A stretch of DNA of 64,000 nt, taken from NCBI RefSeq assembly GCF_002093745.1, contig NZ_MTSB01000001.1, forward strand, positions 310,001-374,000, written 5' to 3'. The translations under genes and the position numbers were made by a program. Source of the stretch: Pseudomonas graminis (GTDB taxonomy: Bacteria > Pseudomonadota > Gammaproteobacteria > Pseudomonadales > Pseudomonadaceae). The notes beneath the pieces are model-generated. The model was not told the origin of the DNA. It worked only from the letters and a program-made list of their open reading frames with translations, and did no database searches. This document shows positions 56,846 to 64,000 of the stretch, piece by piece; position 1 is the first letter of the stretch; each line of letters opens with the position of its first letter.

Positions 56846-57385
56846 ATGATCCGTAACATTCTCAAGATGGGCGATGAGCGTCTGTTGCGCATTGCTCCGC
56901 CCGTTCCCATAGAGATGTTCGGCAGCAGCGAACTCGAAACGCTGATTGCCGACATGTTCGAAACCATGCACAGCGTGGGGGGCGTCGGCCTGGCCGCACC
57001 GCAGATCGGCATCGACCTGCAACTGGTGATCTTCGGCTTCGAGCGCAGTGAGCGCTATCCGCAAGCCGAGGCTGTGCCCCAGACCATTCTGCTCAATCCT
57101 CTGATCACCCCGTTGTCGCCAAACCTGGAAGAAGGCTGGGAAGGCTGCCTGTCCGTGCCGGGGTTGCGGGGCATGGTTGATCGTTATCAAAGCATTCGTT
57201 ATGAAGGGTTTGACCCGGCTGGCCAGCCCATCGAGCGTGTTGCTCATGGCTTTCATGCGCGGGTTGTCCAGCACGAATGCGATCACCTGATCGGTCGTCT
57301 GTACCCCTCGCGAATCACCGATTTCAGCAAATTCGGCTTCATGGACGTGATGTTTCCGGACATGGACCCCAATGCGGATGAATGA
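56846..57385 (+). CDS. def: peptide deformylase
   Basis: 179 residues from ATG 56846. All three motifs are present: [18 protein letters not shown] (metal Cys) and [13 protein letters not shown] (HExxH-type, HECDH). It removes the formyl group from new polypeptides. The usual essential copy lies next to fmt in Pseudomonas, so this stand-alone gene is probably a second deformylase. Confidence 0.93.
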   Translation: MIRNILKMGDERLLRIAPPVPIEMFGSSELETLIADMFETMHSVGGVGLAAPQIGIDLQLVIFGFERSERYPQAEAVPQTILLNPLITPLSPNLEEGWEGCLSVPGLRGMVDRYQSIRYEGFDPAGQPIERVAHGFHARVVQHECDHLIGRLYPSRITDFSKFGFMDVMFPDMDPNADE

Positions 57386-57409
57386 CAGGCCCCCGTTTCC
57401 CTCCGTCCG

Positions 57410-57820
57410 CTAAGCTTCCCGAGACAGCGCGATCAACGGCTTGCTGCGGCTGTAGCGCATCAAGCGCTCGCCGAGCGCCTGTGGCAGGCGTTGCGCCGTA
57501 TCAAACCCGGCGAGCTGATAAAAACCCAGCAAGTCGGGATGACAGAACAGCCAGACAGGTCCTGACAGTGGCAGCAGCGCAGCATCGATCAAGCGTTGTG
57601 CTACTGATTTGCCGCGATGCGCAGGTGCGACAAACAGCCCGGTCAGCCAATGGCCCTCCGCCACGGGCGACAGGCATAAGGCACCGATGATTTCATCCTG
57701 CTTCGCCACCCAGACAGGCCCTTTGCTGGCCGCGCGCATTGAGGACTGGTGTTCGCGATAGAACTTGCCCAGCAGCGGGCGGCACACATCGGGCAACAGG
57801 GAAAACTGGATGTCGGACAT
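57410..57820 (-). CDS. GNAT-family N-acetyltransferase
   Basis: 136 residues from Met 57820 (MSDIQFSLLPDV); a Met at 57862 would add 14. The acetyl-CoA motif LTGLFVAPAHRGKSVAQRLI near residue 75 is typical of GNAT. It is a small single-domain acetyltransferase of unknown substrate, convergent with def. Confidence 0.82.
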   Translation of the reverse strand: MSDIQFSLLPDVCRPLLGKFYREHQSSMRAASKGPVWVAKQDEIIGALCLSPVAEGHWLTGLFVAPAHRGKSVAQRLIDAALLPLSGPVWLFCHPDLLGFYQLAGFDTAQRLPQALGERLMRYSRSKPLIALSREA

Positions 57821-57953
57821 CGCAAGCGGGCTCGCCGGCACGGAATAATGGCCGTGGATCATACAGAGGTCCACGTTGCTACAACTAATGGCAACGCGTC
57901 GATGTCGATAGCCTTGACCACACTTTTTTCTTTCCGCGCCATTCGAGGTGAGC

Positions 57954-58967
57954 ATGAGATCAATAACACGACTGCTGGGTTGTTCACTTCTGGCGCTGGG
58001 ATTGTTCGGGCCGCCCGCGATGGCGGCTGAAAAAACCACGCCGATCCAGTTCGGTGCGTTGACCTGGGAAAGTGGCAGTCTGATTACTGAAGTCTTGCGC
58101 ACCCTGGTCGAAAAGGGCTACGGCTACCCGACCGATACATTGCCCGGCAGCACGGTCAGCCTGGAAACCGCGCTGGCCAAAAATGATATTCAAGTGATCG
58201 CCGAAGAATGGACCGGACGCAGCCCGGTGTGGGTCAAGGCCGAGGCCGACGGCAAGGTAATCGGGCTGGGTAACATCGTCAAAGGCGCGACTGAAGGCTG
58301 GTGGGTGCCTGAATACGTGATCAAGGGGGATGCCGCCAAAGGCATCAAGCCTATGGCACCTGACCTGAAGTCGGTGACTGATCTGGTTCGTTACAAAGAT
58401 GTGTTCAAAGACCCCGAGTCGCCAGACAAGGGGCGTTTCCTCAACAGCCCGAGCGGCTGGACCTCCGAGATCGTCAATACCCAGAAGCTCAAGGCCTATG
58501 GGTTGAACGACAGCTTCGTCAACTTTCGTACAGGCTCGGGCGCCGCACTGGATGCCGAGGTCGGATCCGCCATTCGCCGCGGCAAGCCGGTGCTGTTCTA
58601 CTACTGGTCGCCGACCCCGCTGCTGGGCAGCTACAAATTGATCAAGCTCGACGAGCCACCGTTCAACGCCGATGCCTGGAAAACCCTGACCGACGCCAGT
58701 GATCCGAACCCGCGCGGCTCGGCCTCACTGGAAGCCACGCTTTCTATCGGTGTGTCCGCAGCGTTCAGCAAGCAGTATCCGGAACTGGTGAGCTTCTTCA
58801 AACGCGTGGATTTCCCCATTGACCTGCTCAACCGGACACTGGGTGAAATGAGCGAAAAACACCAGGACCCACGCGTGGTCGCCAAGGCGTTTCTCGAGCA
58901 GCACCCCGAGGTCTGGAAAGCCTGGCTGCCGGCCGATGTGGCGGCCCGCGTCAGCAGTGGTTTGTAA
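57954..58967 (+). CDS. glycine betaine/choline-type ABC transporter substrate-binding protein
   Basis: 337 residues from ATG 57954 (GAGG upstream). A signal peptide ends after PPAMAA. The mature part is an OpuAC/ProX-like binding protein: FGALTWESGSLITEVLRTLVEKGYGYPTD, EEWTGRSPVW and YYWSPTPLLGSYKL. It should deliver quaternary amines for osmoprotection or catabolism. No permease or ATPase genes are adjacent, so it is an orphan binding protein, as is known for BetX/CaiX-type proteins of pseudomonads. The exact ligand is uncertain. Confidence 0.87.
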   Translation: MRSITRLLGCSLLALGLFGPPAMAAEKTTPIQFGALTWESGSLITEVLRTLVEKGYGYPTDTLPGSTVSLETALAKNDIQVIAEEWTGRSPVWVKAEADGKVIGLGNIVKGATEGWWVPEYVIKGDAAKGIKPMAPDLKSVTDLVRYKDVFKDPESPDKGRFLNSPSGWTSEIVNTQKLKAYGLNDSFVNFRTGSGAALDAEVGSAIRRGKPVLFYYWSPTPLLGSYKLIKLDEPPFNADAWKTLTDASDPNPRGSASLEATLSIGVSAAFSKQYPELVSFFKRVDFPIDLLNRTLGEMSEKHQDPRVVAKAFLEQHPEVWKAWLPADVAARVSSGL

Positions 58968-59100
58968 GCCGCTGACCGGGGCAGATGAGGTCAGGCATAG
59001 CTGATAGCGTCACTCATGGCCGTTATGCGACGTGTTCAGTGGTAAAGCCTTGTCGAGCTGATAGGTTCAGGGTTCAGTCAATCAATGCGTGGGAGGGGTC

Positions 59101-59601
59101 ATGACTGATCATATCCAGGGCTCGCGCAGGATGTGGGCAGGTCTTGTGCTGATGATTGCCTGCCTGGGCCTGGACGCTCTGCAACCGGCAGGCGCCGAGG
59201 AGGTCGACGACACGGCGCTGGCATTGGTCGAGGAGCGAAACCTTGGCGAGGGTCTGGCCTGGCTGGGTTATCAGGTCGCCTCGCGTACGGTCGCGTTTGC
59301 CGGTATCGTGAAAGCCGTTGGCAAGATCGAGGCCCAGACGCTGGTGCAAAAGGAACTGCAGGATCTGCAGCCTGATTATCAGGTCCAGTGGGATCGCAAC
59401 CTCGCAGCGTCCTATGCGCATTCGTTCACGGCCGAAGAATTGCGCTCGCTCAATCAGGGCGAAGGGTCATCCACACTGGCAAGCCGGTTCAGGGCCAGGA
59501 ACGCTCGGGTCAGCGCCGACATGAAGGCCCGCTCCTCTGAACTGCTGGAACAATTCGTGGCACGTGCGCTGGGCAATGCTCAAATGACACTGCAACACTG
59601 A
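59101..59601 (+). CDS. secreted protein, DUF2059-like
   Basis: 166 residues from ATG 59101 after GGAGGGG. A signal peptide (WAGLVLMIACLGLDALQPAGA) precedes a helical domain with SYAHSFTAEELRSLNQGEGSSTLASRFRAR, which resembles the DUF2059 pattern (F-T-x-x-E-L...F..S..G). Function unknown; periplasmic. It lies 28 bp before the deaminase gene and may be cotranscribed. Confidence 0.7.
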   Translation: MTDHIQGSRRMWAGLVLMIACLGLDALQPAGAEEVDDTALALVEERNLGEGLAWLGYQVASRTVAFAGIVKAVGKIEAQTLVQKELQDLQPDYQVQWDRNLAASYAHSFTAEELRSLNQGEGSSTLASRFRARNARVSADMKARSSELLEQFVARALGNAQMTLQH

Positions 59602-59629
59602 TACCTACTCAACGACACGAGGCAACATC

Positions 59630-60067
59630 ATGGACGCATTCATGCAGGCTGCATTCGACGAAGCGCAGCTCGGGCAGAAAGAGGGGGGGATTCCCATCGG
59701 CTCGGTCATCGTCCATAACGGCAAGATCATCGGTCGTGGCCGCAATCGTCGTGTGCAAAAAGCCAGCCCTACCTTGCACGGAGAAATGGACGCGCTGGAA
59801 AATGCCGGTCGCCAGCCGGCCAGCGTGTACCGCGAGGCGGTGCTTTACACAACGCTGTCACCTTGCGCCATGTGCAGTGGCGCGATCCTGCTTTACGGCA
59901 TTCGCAAGGTGATTATCGGCGAGAACCAGTCCTTCATGGGCGAGGAAGCGCTGCTGCGTTCACGCGGTGTGCAGATCGATGTGCTTGATAACGCTGAGTG
60001 CCGGCACATGATGCGGGACTTCATTACCGACAAGCCTGAGCTGTGGAACGAAGACATCGGCGAGTAA
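59630..60067 (+). CDS. cytosine/nucleoside deaminase
   Basis: 145 residues. The zinc motifs HGE (LHGEMDALE) and PCAMC (LSPCAMCSGAILLYGI) of the CDA/yeast cytosine deaminase fold are intact, with FMGEEALLRSRGV resembling fungal FCY1-type enzymes. It should hydrolytically deaminate a pyrimidine or related base. GAGGCAAC precedes the ATG. Confidence 0.88.
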   Translation: MDAFMQAAFDEAQLGQKEGGIPIGSVIVHNGKIIGRGRNRRVQKASPTLHGEMDALENAGRQPASVYREAVLYTTLSPCAMCSGAILLYGIRKVIIGENQSFMGEEALLRSRGVQIDVLDNAECRHMMRDFITDKPELWNEDIGE

Positions 60068-60248
60068 CGCGCTGACGGCTGATTGTCGGCTGTTCCGAGT
60101 GTGGATCCCGTGCTGCGCGGTGCCCCTGCATTTAATCCGGCACTGCGGTTTGTGCCACTAGTGTGCCTTTAAGGATGATAATCTCCTCTCATTATCCTTA
60201 GTGCATGCACACCGTGGCGGTGGCGTGGTCATTTTTTCGGAGCCTGAT

Positions 60249-61070
60249 ATGTCGGTCCAGCAGCGCAATAACGTCAATGTCATGGGCGAGGGACCGGCCA
60301 CCCTGATTTTCGCTCATGGATTTGGTTGCGATCAGCACATGTGGCGGTTCATGGCGCCGCACTTCGCCGAGCGCTTCAAAGTCGTGCTGTTTGATCTGGT
60401 GGGCAGTGGTCAGTCGGAAGTTTCGGCCTGGTATCCGCACAAATATGCCTCGCTCAAGGGCTACGCAACTGACCTGTTGGAAGTGGTGAGCGAGTTTGCC
60501 GACAGCGGGCCCGTCATCCATGTCGGGCACTCGGTCAGTTGCATGATTGCCGTACTCGCCGAGCTTCAATCACCTGGCCGGTTCGACGGCCATATCATGG
60601 TCGGCCCGTCACCTCACTACCTCAACGACGGTGATTACGTGGGGGGATTCACGCGCGCCGATGTCGATTCATTGCTGGAAACCCTCGAAAGCAACTACCT
60701 GGGCTGGTCCAGTACGATGGCGCCCACCCTTATGGGCGCCTCGGACCGGCCGGAGTTGAGCGAGGAGCTGGCCAGCAGTCTGTGCCGCACCAATGCCGAG
60801 ATCGCCAAGCAGTTCGCCCGGGTGACATTTCTGTCTGATCATCGTGCCGATGTCGAAAGGCTCACCAGTAAAACGCTGATCCTGCAAAGCAGTGATGACC
60901 TTGTGGTGCCGGTTCAGGTGGGTGAATATCTGCACCGGGTCATCCCCGACAGCACCTTGTACATGATCGACAACGTAGGGCATTACCCGCACATGAGCGC
61001 GCCGCAAGACTGCATCACGGCCATGAATCAATTTCTGGTGTCTTACGAGAGCGCTGCACATGCCGGTTGA
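60249..61070 (+). CDS. RsbQ-like alpha/beta hydrolase (KAI2/D14 family)
   Basis: 273 residues. It closely follows Bacillus RsbQ: HGFGCDQHMWR, GHSVS (Ser95), HIMVGPSPHYLND, SNYLGWSS, FLSDHRADV, Asp216/217 and NVGHYPHM (His245). The triad spacing is nearly that of RsbQ (96/219/247). RsbQ activates the PAS-phosphatase RsbP, probably by supplying or processing a small hydrophobic ligand; plant KAI2/D14 receptors share the fold. Here the next gene, overlapping by 11 bp, encodes a PAS histidine kinase, so a hydrolase-PAS sensor pair is likely. Confidence 0.88.
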   Translation: MSVQQRNNVNVMGEGPATLIFAHGFGCDQHMWRFMAPHFAERFKVVLFDLVGSGQSEVSAWYPHKYASLKGYATDLLEVVSEFADSGPVIHVGHSVSCMIAVLAELQSPGRFDGHIMVGPSPHYLNDGDYVGGFTRADVDSLLETLESNYLGWSSTMAPTLMGASDRPELSEELASSLCRTNAEIAKQFARVTFLSDHRADVERLTSKTLILQSSDDLVVPVQVGEYLHRVIPDSTLYMIDNVGHYPHMSAPQDCITAMNQFLVSYESAAHAG

Positions 61071-62235
61071 ACAGGTGAGCCTGCCGGTCACGGAAGACCT
61101 TTACGAGCATGCGGCCTGCGGGCTGGTCGTGACCCTGCCGAACGGCACCATCGAGCGTGCCAACCTGACCTTCTGCCGCTGGCTGGGCCTGGAGCGCGAG
61201 GCGGTTCTGGGCCGCCGTTTTCAGGACCTGCTGAACCTTGCGGGAAAAGTCTTTCTGCAGACCCACTGGGCTCCGCTGTTGCAGACCCAGGGCTCGATTG
61301 CCGAAGTCAAAGTCGAACTGCTTCATGCCGATGGCCATGCCGTGCCCATGATGCTCAACGCCGTGCGCCGCGAGTACCCGTCGGGGTTCCTGCACGAGGT
61401 GGCGGTGTTTCTGGCCGAGGAGCGTAACAAGTACGAACGTGAATTGCTGGCATCACGCAAAATGGCGGAAGAGCTGCTGCAGCATCAGATGACGGTTCAG
61501 ACCGAGTTGACCTCGGCGCGCAACCGCCTGCGTCTGGCCCATGCCGAAGCAGAAATACGCGCGATTTTTGCCGAACAGATGATCGGCATTGTCAGCCATG
61601 ACCTGCGCAATCCACTGGCGGCCATCAAGATGGCTGCCGGGCTGCTGGAGCGGACTCAGCTCGAGTCGCGGCAGGAGCGGATTCTGGGGCATATTCACCA
61701 TTCGACCGACCGTGCCGAGCGCATGATTGTCGACTTGCTGGATTTCACCCATGCCCGAGTCGGCAGCGGCATTGCCGTACTCCCCCAGCCTATCGACCTG
61801 CATGCCGTTGTCGCCCGAGGCGTAGAAGAGCAGCGTCACGCTTTTCCTCATCGCGTGCTGACTCATCGCCGCGAAGGGCAGGGCGCGTGCTCGGCTGATC
61901 CGGATCGCCTGCTGCAGGTGCTCGGGAATCTGGTCAGCAACGCCGTCAACTATGGCACGGAGGGCAGCGACATTCTGATCACCTCGTCCTTCGAGACTTA
62001 CCTGATCAAGCTCTCGGTACACAATTTTGGCGAGCCTATCCCGCTGGAGAAGGTCGACGATCTTTATGAGCCTGTGATGCATGTGGTCAACGACAGCGAT
62101 GAAACCCGAACCGTCGGGCTTGGCCTGTTCATCGTTCGTGAGATCGTTCGGGCGCACTTGGGCGAGGTGACGGTCAGTTCCTCGGCCGAAGCAGGCACGA
62201 CCTTCACGGTTACTTTTCCGCGGCCCGCCGTATAA
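61060..62235 (+). CDS. PAS-domain sensor histidine kinase
   Basis: 391 residues. An N-terminal PAS domain (residues ~10-125, HAACGLVVTLPNGTIERANLTFCRWLG) leads through a coiled coil (~125-175) to a HisKA domain with phospho-acceptor His in IGIVSHDLRNPLAAIKMAA (~185). The HATPase part has LGNLVSNAVNYG (N-box) and GLGLFIVREIV (G-box). There is no membrane segment, so it is a cytoplasmic sensor. It overlaps the RsbQ-like gene by 11 bp, suggesting coupled expression. No response regulator lies nearby. Confidence 0.9.
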   Translation: MPVEQVSLPVTEDLYEHAACGLVVTLPNGTIERANLTFCRWLGLEREAVLGRRFQDLLNLAGKVFLQTHWAPLLQTQGSIAEVKVELLHADGHAVPMMLNAVRREYPSGFLHEVAVFLAEERNKYERELLASRKMAEELLQHQMTVQTELTSARNRLRLAHAEAEIRAIFAEQMIGIVSHDLRNPLAAIKMAAGLLERTQLESRQERILGHIHHSTDRAERMIVDLLDFTHARVGSGIAVLPQPIDLHAVVARGVEEQRHAFPHRVLTHRREGQGACSADPDRLLQVLGNLVSNAVNYGTEGSDILITSSFETYLIKLSVHNFGEPIPLEKVDDLYEPVMHVVNDSDETRTVGLGLFIVREIVRAHLGEVTVSSSAEAGTTFTVTFPRPAV

Positions 62236-62367
62236 GCAGGTGTTGACGCAACGGCAGTTTTGCCCCGCGTGCGGTGCTCATACGGGCTGATCCGTGAGCG
62301 CATAAAAAGCGCCAGGCACGTAGAATGCCGTGCTGCGCCATTACCTCCAGGCTAAAACAGGTCTTAC

Positions 62368-63564
62368 ATGCGGCAATCCATTTCACATGATGTAGCCACG
62401 ATCAGCCGGATCAGCGCAGTGCCGGCGATCCTGCAAGTCATTACCGAATCCACCGGCTTGGGGTTCGCGGCAGTGGCGCGTGTAACCGAAGATTCCTGGA
62501 CGGCCTGCGCAGTTCTGGACAACCTCGGTTTCGGGTTGAAACCCGGAGGCGAACTGGAGCTGACCAGCACCATCTGCCACGAAATACGTTCCTCTCATAA
62601 GCCTGTGGTGATTGATCACGTCGCTGAGGACAAGCTGTTCTGCGCGCATCACACGCCGCGTCGCTACAACTTTCAGAGCTACATATCGATACCCATTTTT
62701 CTCACCGATGGCAGTTTTTTCGGCACCATCTGCGCGCTGGACCCCAAACCCGCCAAACTGACCGGCACGCCTATCGAGGCTATGATGGTGTCGTTCGCGC
62801 GCCTGTTGGCGTTGCAGATCGAGGCCGAGGAAAACATGCAGCGGGTGCAGGCTGATCTGCTGGCCGAACGGGAAGTGGCCGAACTGCGTGATCAGTTCAT
62901 CGCGGTTCTGGGGCATGACTTGCGTAATCCGCTGTTCGCCATCAATGCGAGCGCCGAGCTGCTGTTGCGCCGCCCGCTGGATGACAAGACGCTGCAGGTT
63001 GCCCGGCACATCCTGACGTCGGGCAATCGTGCCTCGCAATTGGTCGATGATGTGCTGGATTTCGCCCGCGGCCGTATGGGGCATGGCATTCCGTTGAGCA
63101 TCCAGAACGCTCATGGTCTGGATAAAACGCTTGAGCATGTTGTGTCCGAGATACAGCGTGTGCATCCAGACCGGCTGATTCGATCGGACATCGGAGCGCT
63201 GGAGCTTATTCGCTGTGACCATGAGCGGATCGCCCAATTGCTCTCCAACCTGGTGTCCAACGCAATCACTCATGGCGCCTCCGAAAGCTCGGTCGAGGTG
63301 GTTGCCGGAGTACGCGGCGATCTGTTTGTGCTCAGCGTTGCCAATCAGGGCGAGCCCATTCCCGAGTCGGTTCGCTCGCAACTGTTCCTGCCTTACTCGC
63401 GGCCTATCACCAGTGAACCGCAGGCCGGACTGGGGCTGGGTCTGTATATCGCCAGCCAGATAGCCTTGGCCCACGGTGGCACGCTTGAGGTGAACTCAAC
63501 GCACGAGGGCGGCACCGTATTCACCTTCAGCATGCCTTTGAAGCCGGCCAGTGCCTGCTCCTAG
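62368..63564 (+). CDS. GAF-domain sensor histidine kinase
   Basis: 398 residues. The GAF domain (~15-165) contains GFAAVARVTEDSWTACAVLD and IPIFLTDGSFFGTICALDPKP, then HisKA with His in VLGHDLRNPLFAINASAELL (~190), N-box LLSNLVSNAITHG and G-box GLGLGLYIASQIALAHGG. The protein is soluble. It follows the PAS kinase by 132 bp on the same strand and shares the same short SHDLRNPL/GHDLRNPL H-box type, so the two kinases may feed one pathway. The GAF ligand is unknown; I see no Cys-His pair typical of bilin binding. Confidence 0.9.
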   Translation: MRQSISHDVATISRISAVPAILQVITESTGLGFAAVARVTEDSWTACAVLDNLGFGLKPGGELELTSTICHEIRSSHKPVVIDHVAEDKLFCAHHTPRRYNFQSYISIPIFLTDGSFFGTICALDPKPAKLTGTPIEAMMVSFARLLALQIEAEENMQRVQADLLAEREVAELRDQFIAVLGHDLRNPLFAINASAELLLRRPLDDKTLQVARHILTSGNRASQLVDDVLDFARGRMGHGIPLSIQNAHGLDKTLEHVVSEIQRVHPDRLIRSDIGALELIRCDHERIAQLLSNLVSNAITHGASESSVEVVAGVRGDLFVLSVANQGEPIPESVRSQLFLPYSRPITSEPQAGLGLGLYIASQIALAHGGTLEVNSTHEGGTVFTFSMPLKPASACS

Positions 63565-63706
63565 GCTCTGTACGAAAGTGGCTGCGCTCGGTGATGCTGC
63601 GTTAAAAACAGGCTCAGAATGCTCATTTACAACACACAGACTCCGCTTCCTCGTCTGTTTTTGCCTTGCCTGACCTTTGCTCGCCGACTTTTCGTACAAA
63701 ACCTTG
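63561..63706 (-). mobile_element. MITE, copy 2 (inverted relative to copy 1)
   Basis: Reverse-complement match to the element at 28868, with the same ends (GCTCTGTACGAAA... and ...TTTTCGTACAAAAC). CTAG flanks it on the left, and a decayed CTTG stands in the place of the right target copy. It begins directly at the stop codon region of the GAF kinase gene. Confidence 0.87.
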
Positions 63707-63913
63707 CCTGCCGGCTCAGGTCGTGCGGAAAACATCGCCTGCCTGGCGTCTTGCTTTACAGGCGCATCGGGCTTTGACCATCCTTGTTACAAACTCGCGC
63801 ATCGCTTTACTTGCTCATCGACGGTCTCGGGTCGAACCTGACGCCTCGGTTGCCATCAAAGGGCTGAGTCTCCATCGTTACCCGGAGTCTTCACCTGTAC
63901 CCAGAGGTATGTG

Positions 63914-64000
63914 ATGAACAGTTTTGTGCGCAAGTGTGTGGGCGTTGTGCTCGTGGCACTGGCCGGTGTCAGCGCCATTCAGGCGCAGACCTTGCCGAAC
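63914..64000 (+). CDS. secreted protein, N-terminal fragment (runs off the window)
   Basis: Only 29 codons are visible: ATG at 63914 with AGAGG upstream, then MNSFVRKCVGVVLVALAGVSAIQ, a typical signal peptide with cleavage probably after IQA. The mature protein begins QTLPN and continues outside the window, so its function cannot be stated. Confidence 0.7.
   Translation, partial: MNSFVRKCVGVVLVALAGVSAIQAQTLPN

Overview
The window is chromosomal DNA from a plant-associated fluorescent pseudomonad, most probably Pseudomonas syringae or a close relative. The evidence is a HopAK1-like type III effector with an exact hrp-type promoter, a combined mannuronan C-5-epimerase/O-acetylhydrolase of the PsmE type, GC-rich Pseudomonas genes in a familiar order (MaoC hydratase, two FadD ligases, HrpA helicase, FabH-like synthase; ABC exporter, PpiA, hydrolase, LysR), and the scattered IS and MITE debris usual in that species. 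I saw no rRNA, tRNA or CRISPR.

Left part (1-26.7 kb): the 5' part of hopAK1 (minus strand, cut by the window edge), then a fatty-acid block (phaJ-like hydratase, fadD2, fadD1, a KAS III-like enzyme of the octanoyl-CoA shunt type) with hrpA between. Next come a FemAB-like acyltransferase, a minus-strand group (ABC exporter, periplasmic PpiA, alpha/beta hydrolase, LysR regulator), the 1610-residue alginate epimerase, a DMT transporter, an SDR enzyme, a BRO-N (antirepressor-like) protein behind a structured leader, a DUF1349 protein and a small secreted protein.

Middle part (26.7-41.2 kb): an accessory island, clearly AT-richer in its core. It holds an IS3-family element with a nonsense mutation in orfB, a 141-bp MITE, inverted arrays of 23-bp repeats about 9.2 kb apart, and between them a two-gene operon: a 1250-residue kinase-fold/UPF1-like helicase protein and a 621-residue PLD-nuclease protein. 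This is the architecture of the Mokosh type I anti-phage system. Beyond it lie small accessory genes (Nudix hydrolase, P-loop kinase-like protein, nucleotidyltransferase, possible immunity protein) among IS66 fragments.

Right part (41.2-64 kb): core genome again. It has an MscS-family channel; a LysR/MFS/dienelactone-hydrolase cassette; a DEAD-box RNA helicase; envelope lipoproteins and a TorF-like outer-membrane protein; a CvfB-like S1 protein; a gene-free tract of palindromic repeats; CsbD, YihY and peptide deformylase; a betaine-type binding protein; and a nucleoside deaminase. It ends with an RsbQ-like hydrolase overlapping a PAS histidine kinase, followed by a GAF histidine kinase. A second MITE copy and the first codons of a secreted protein close the window.
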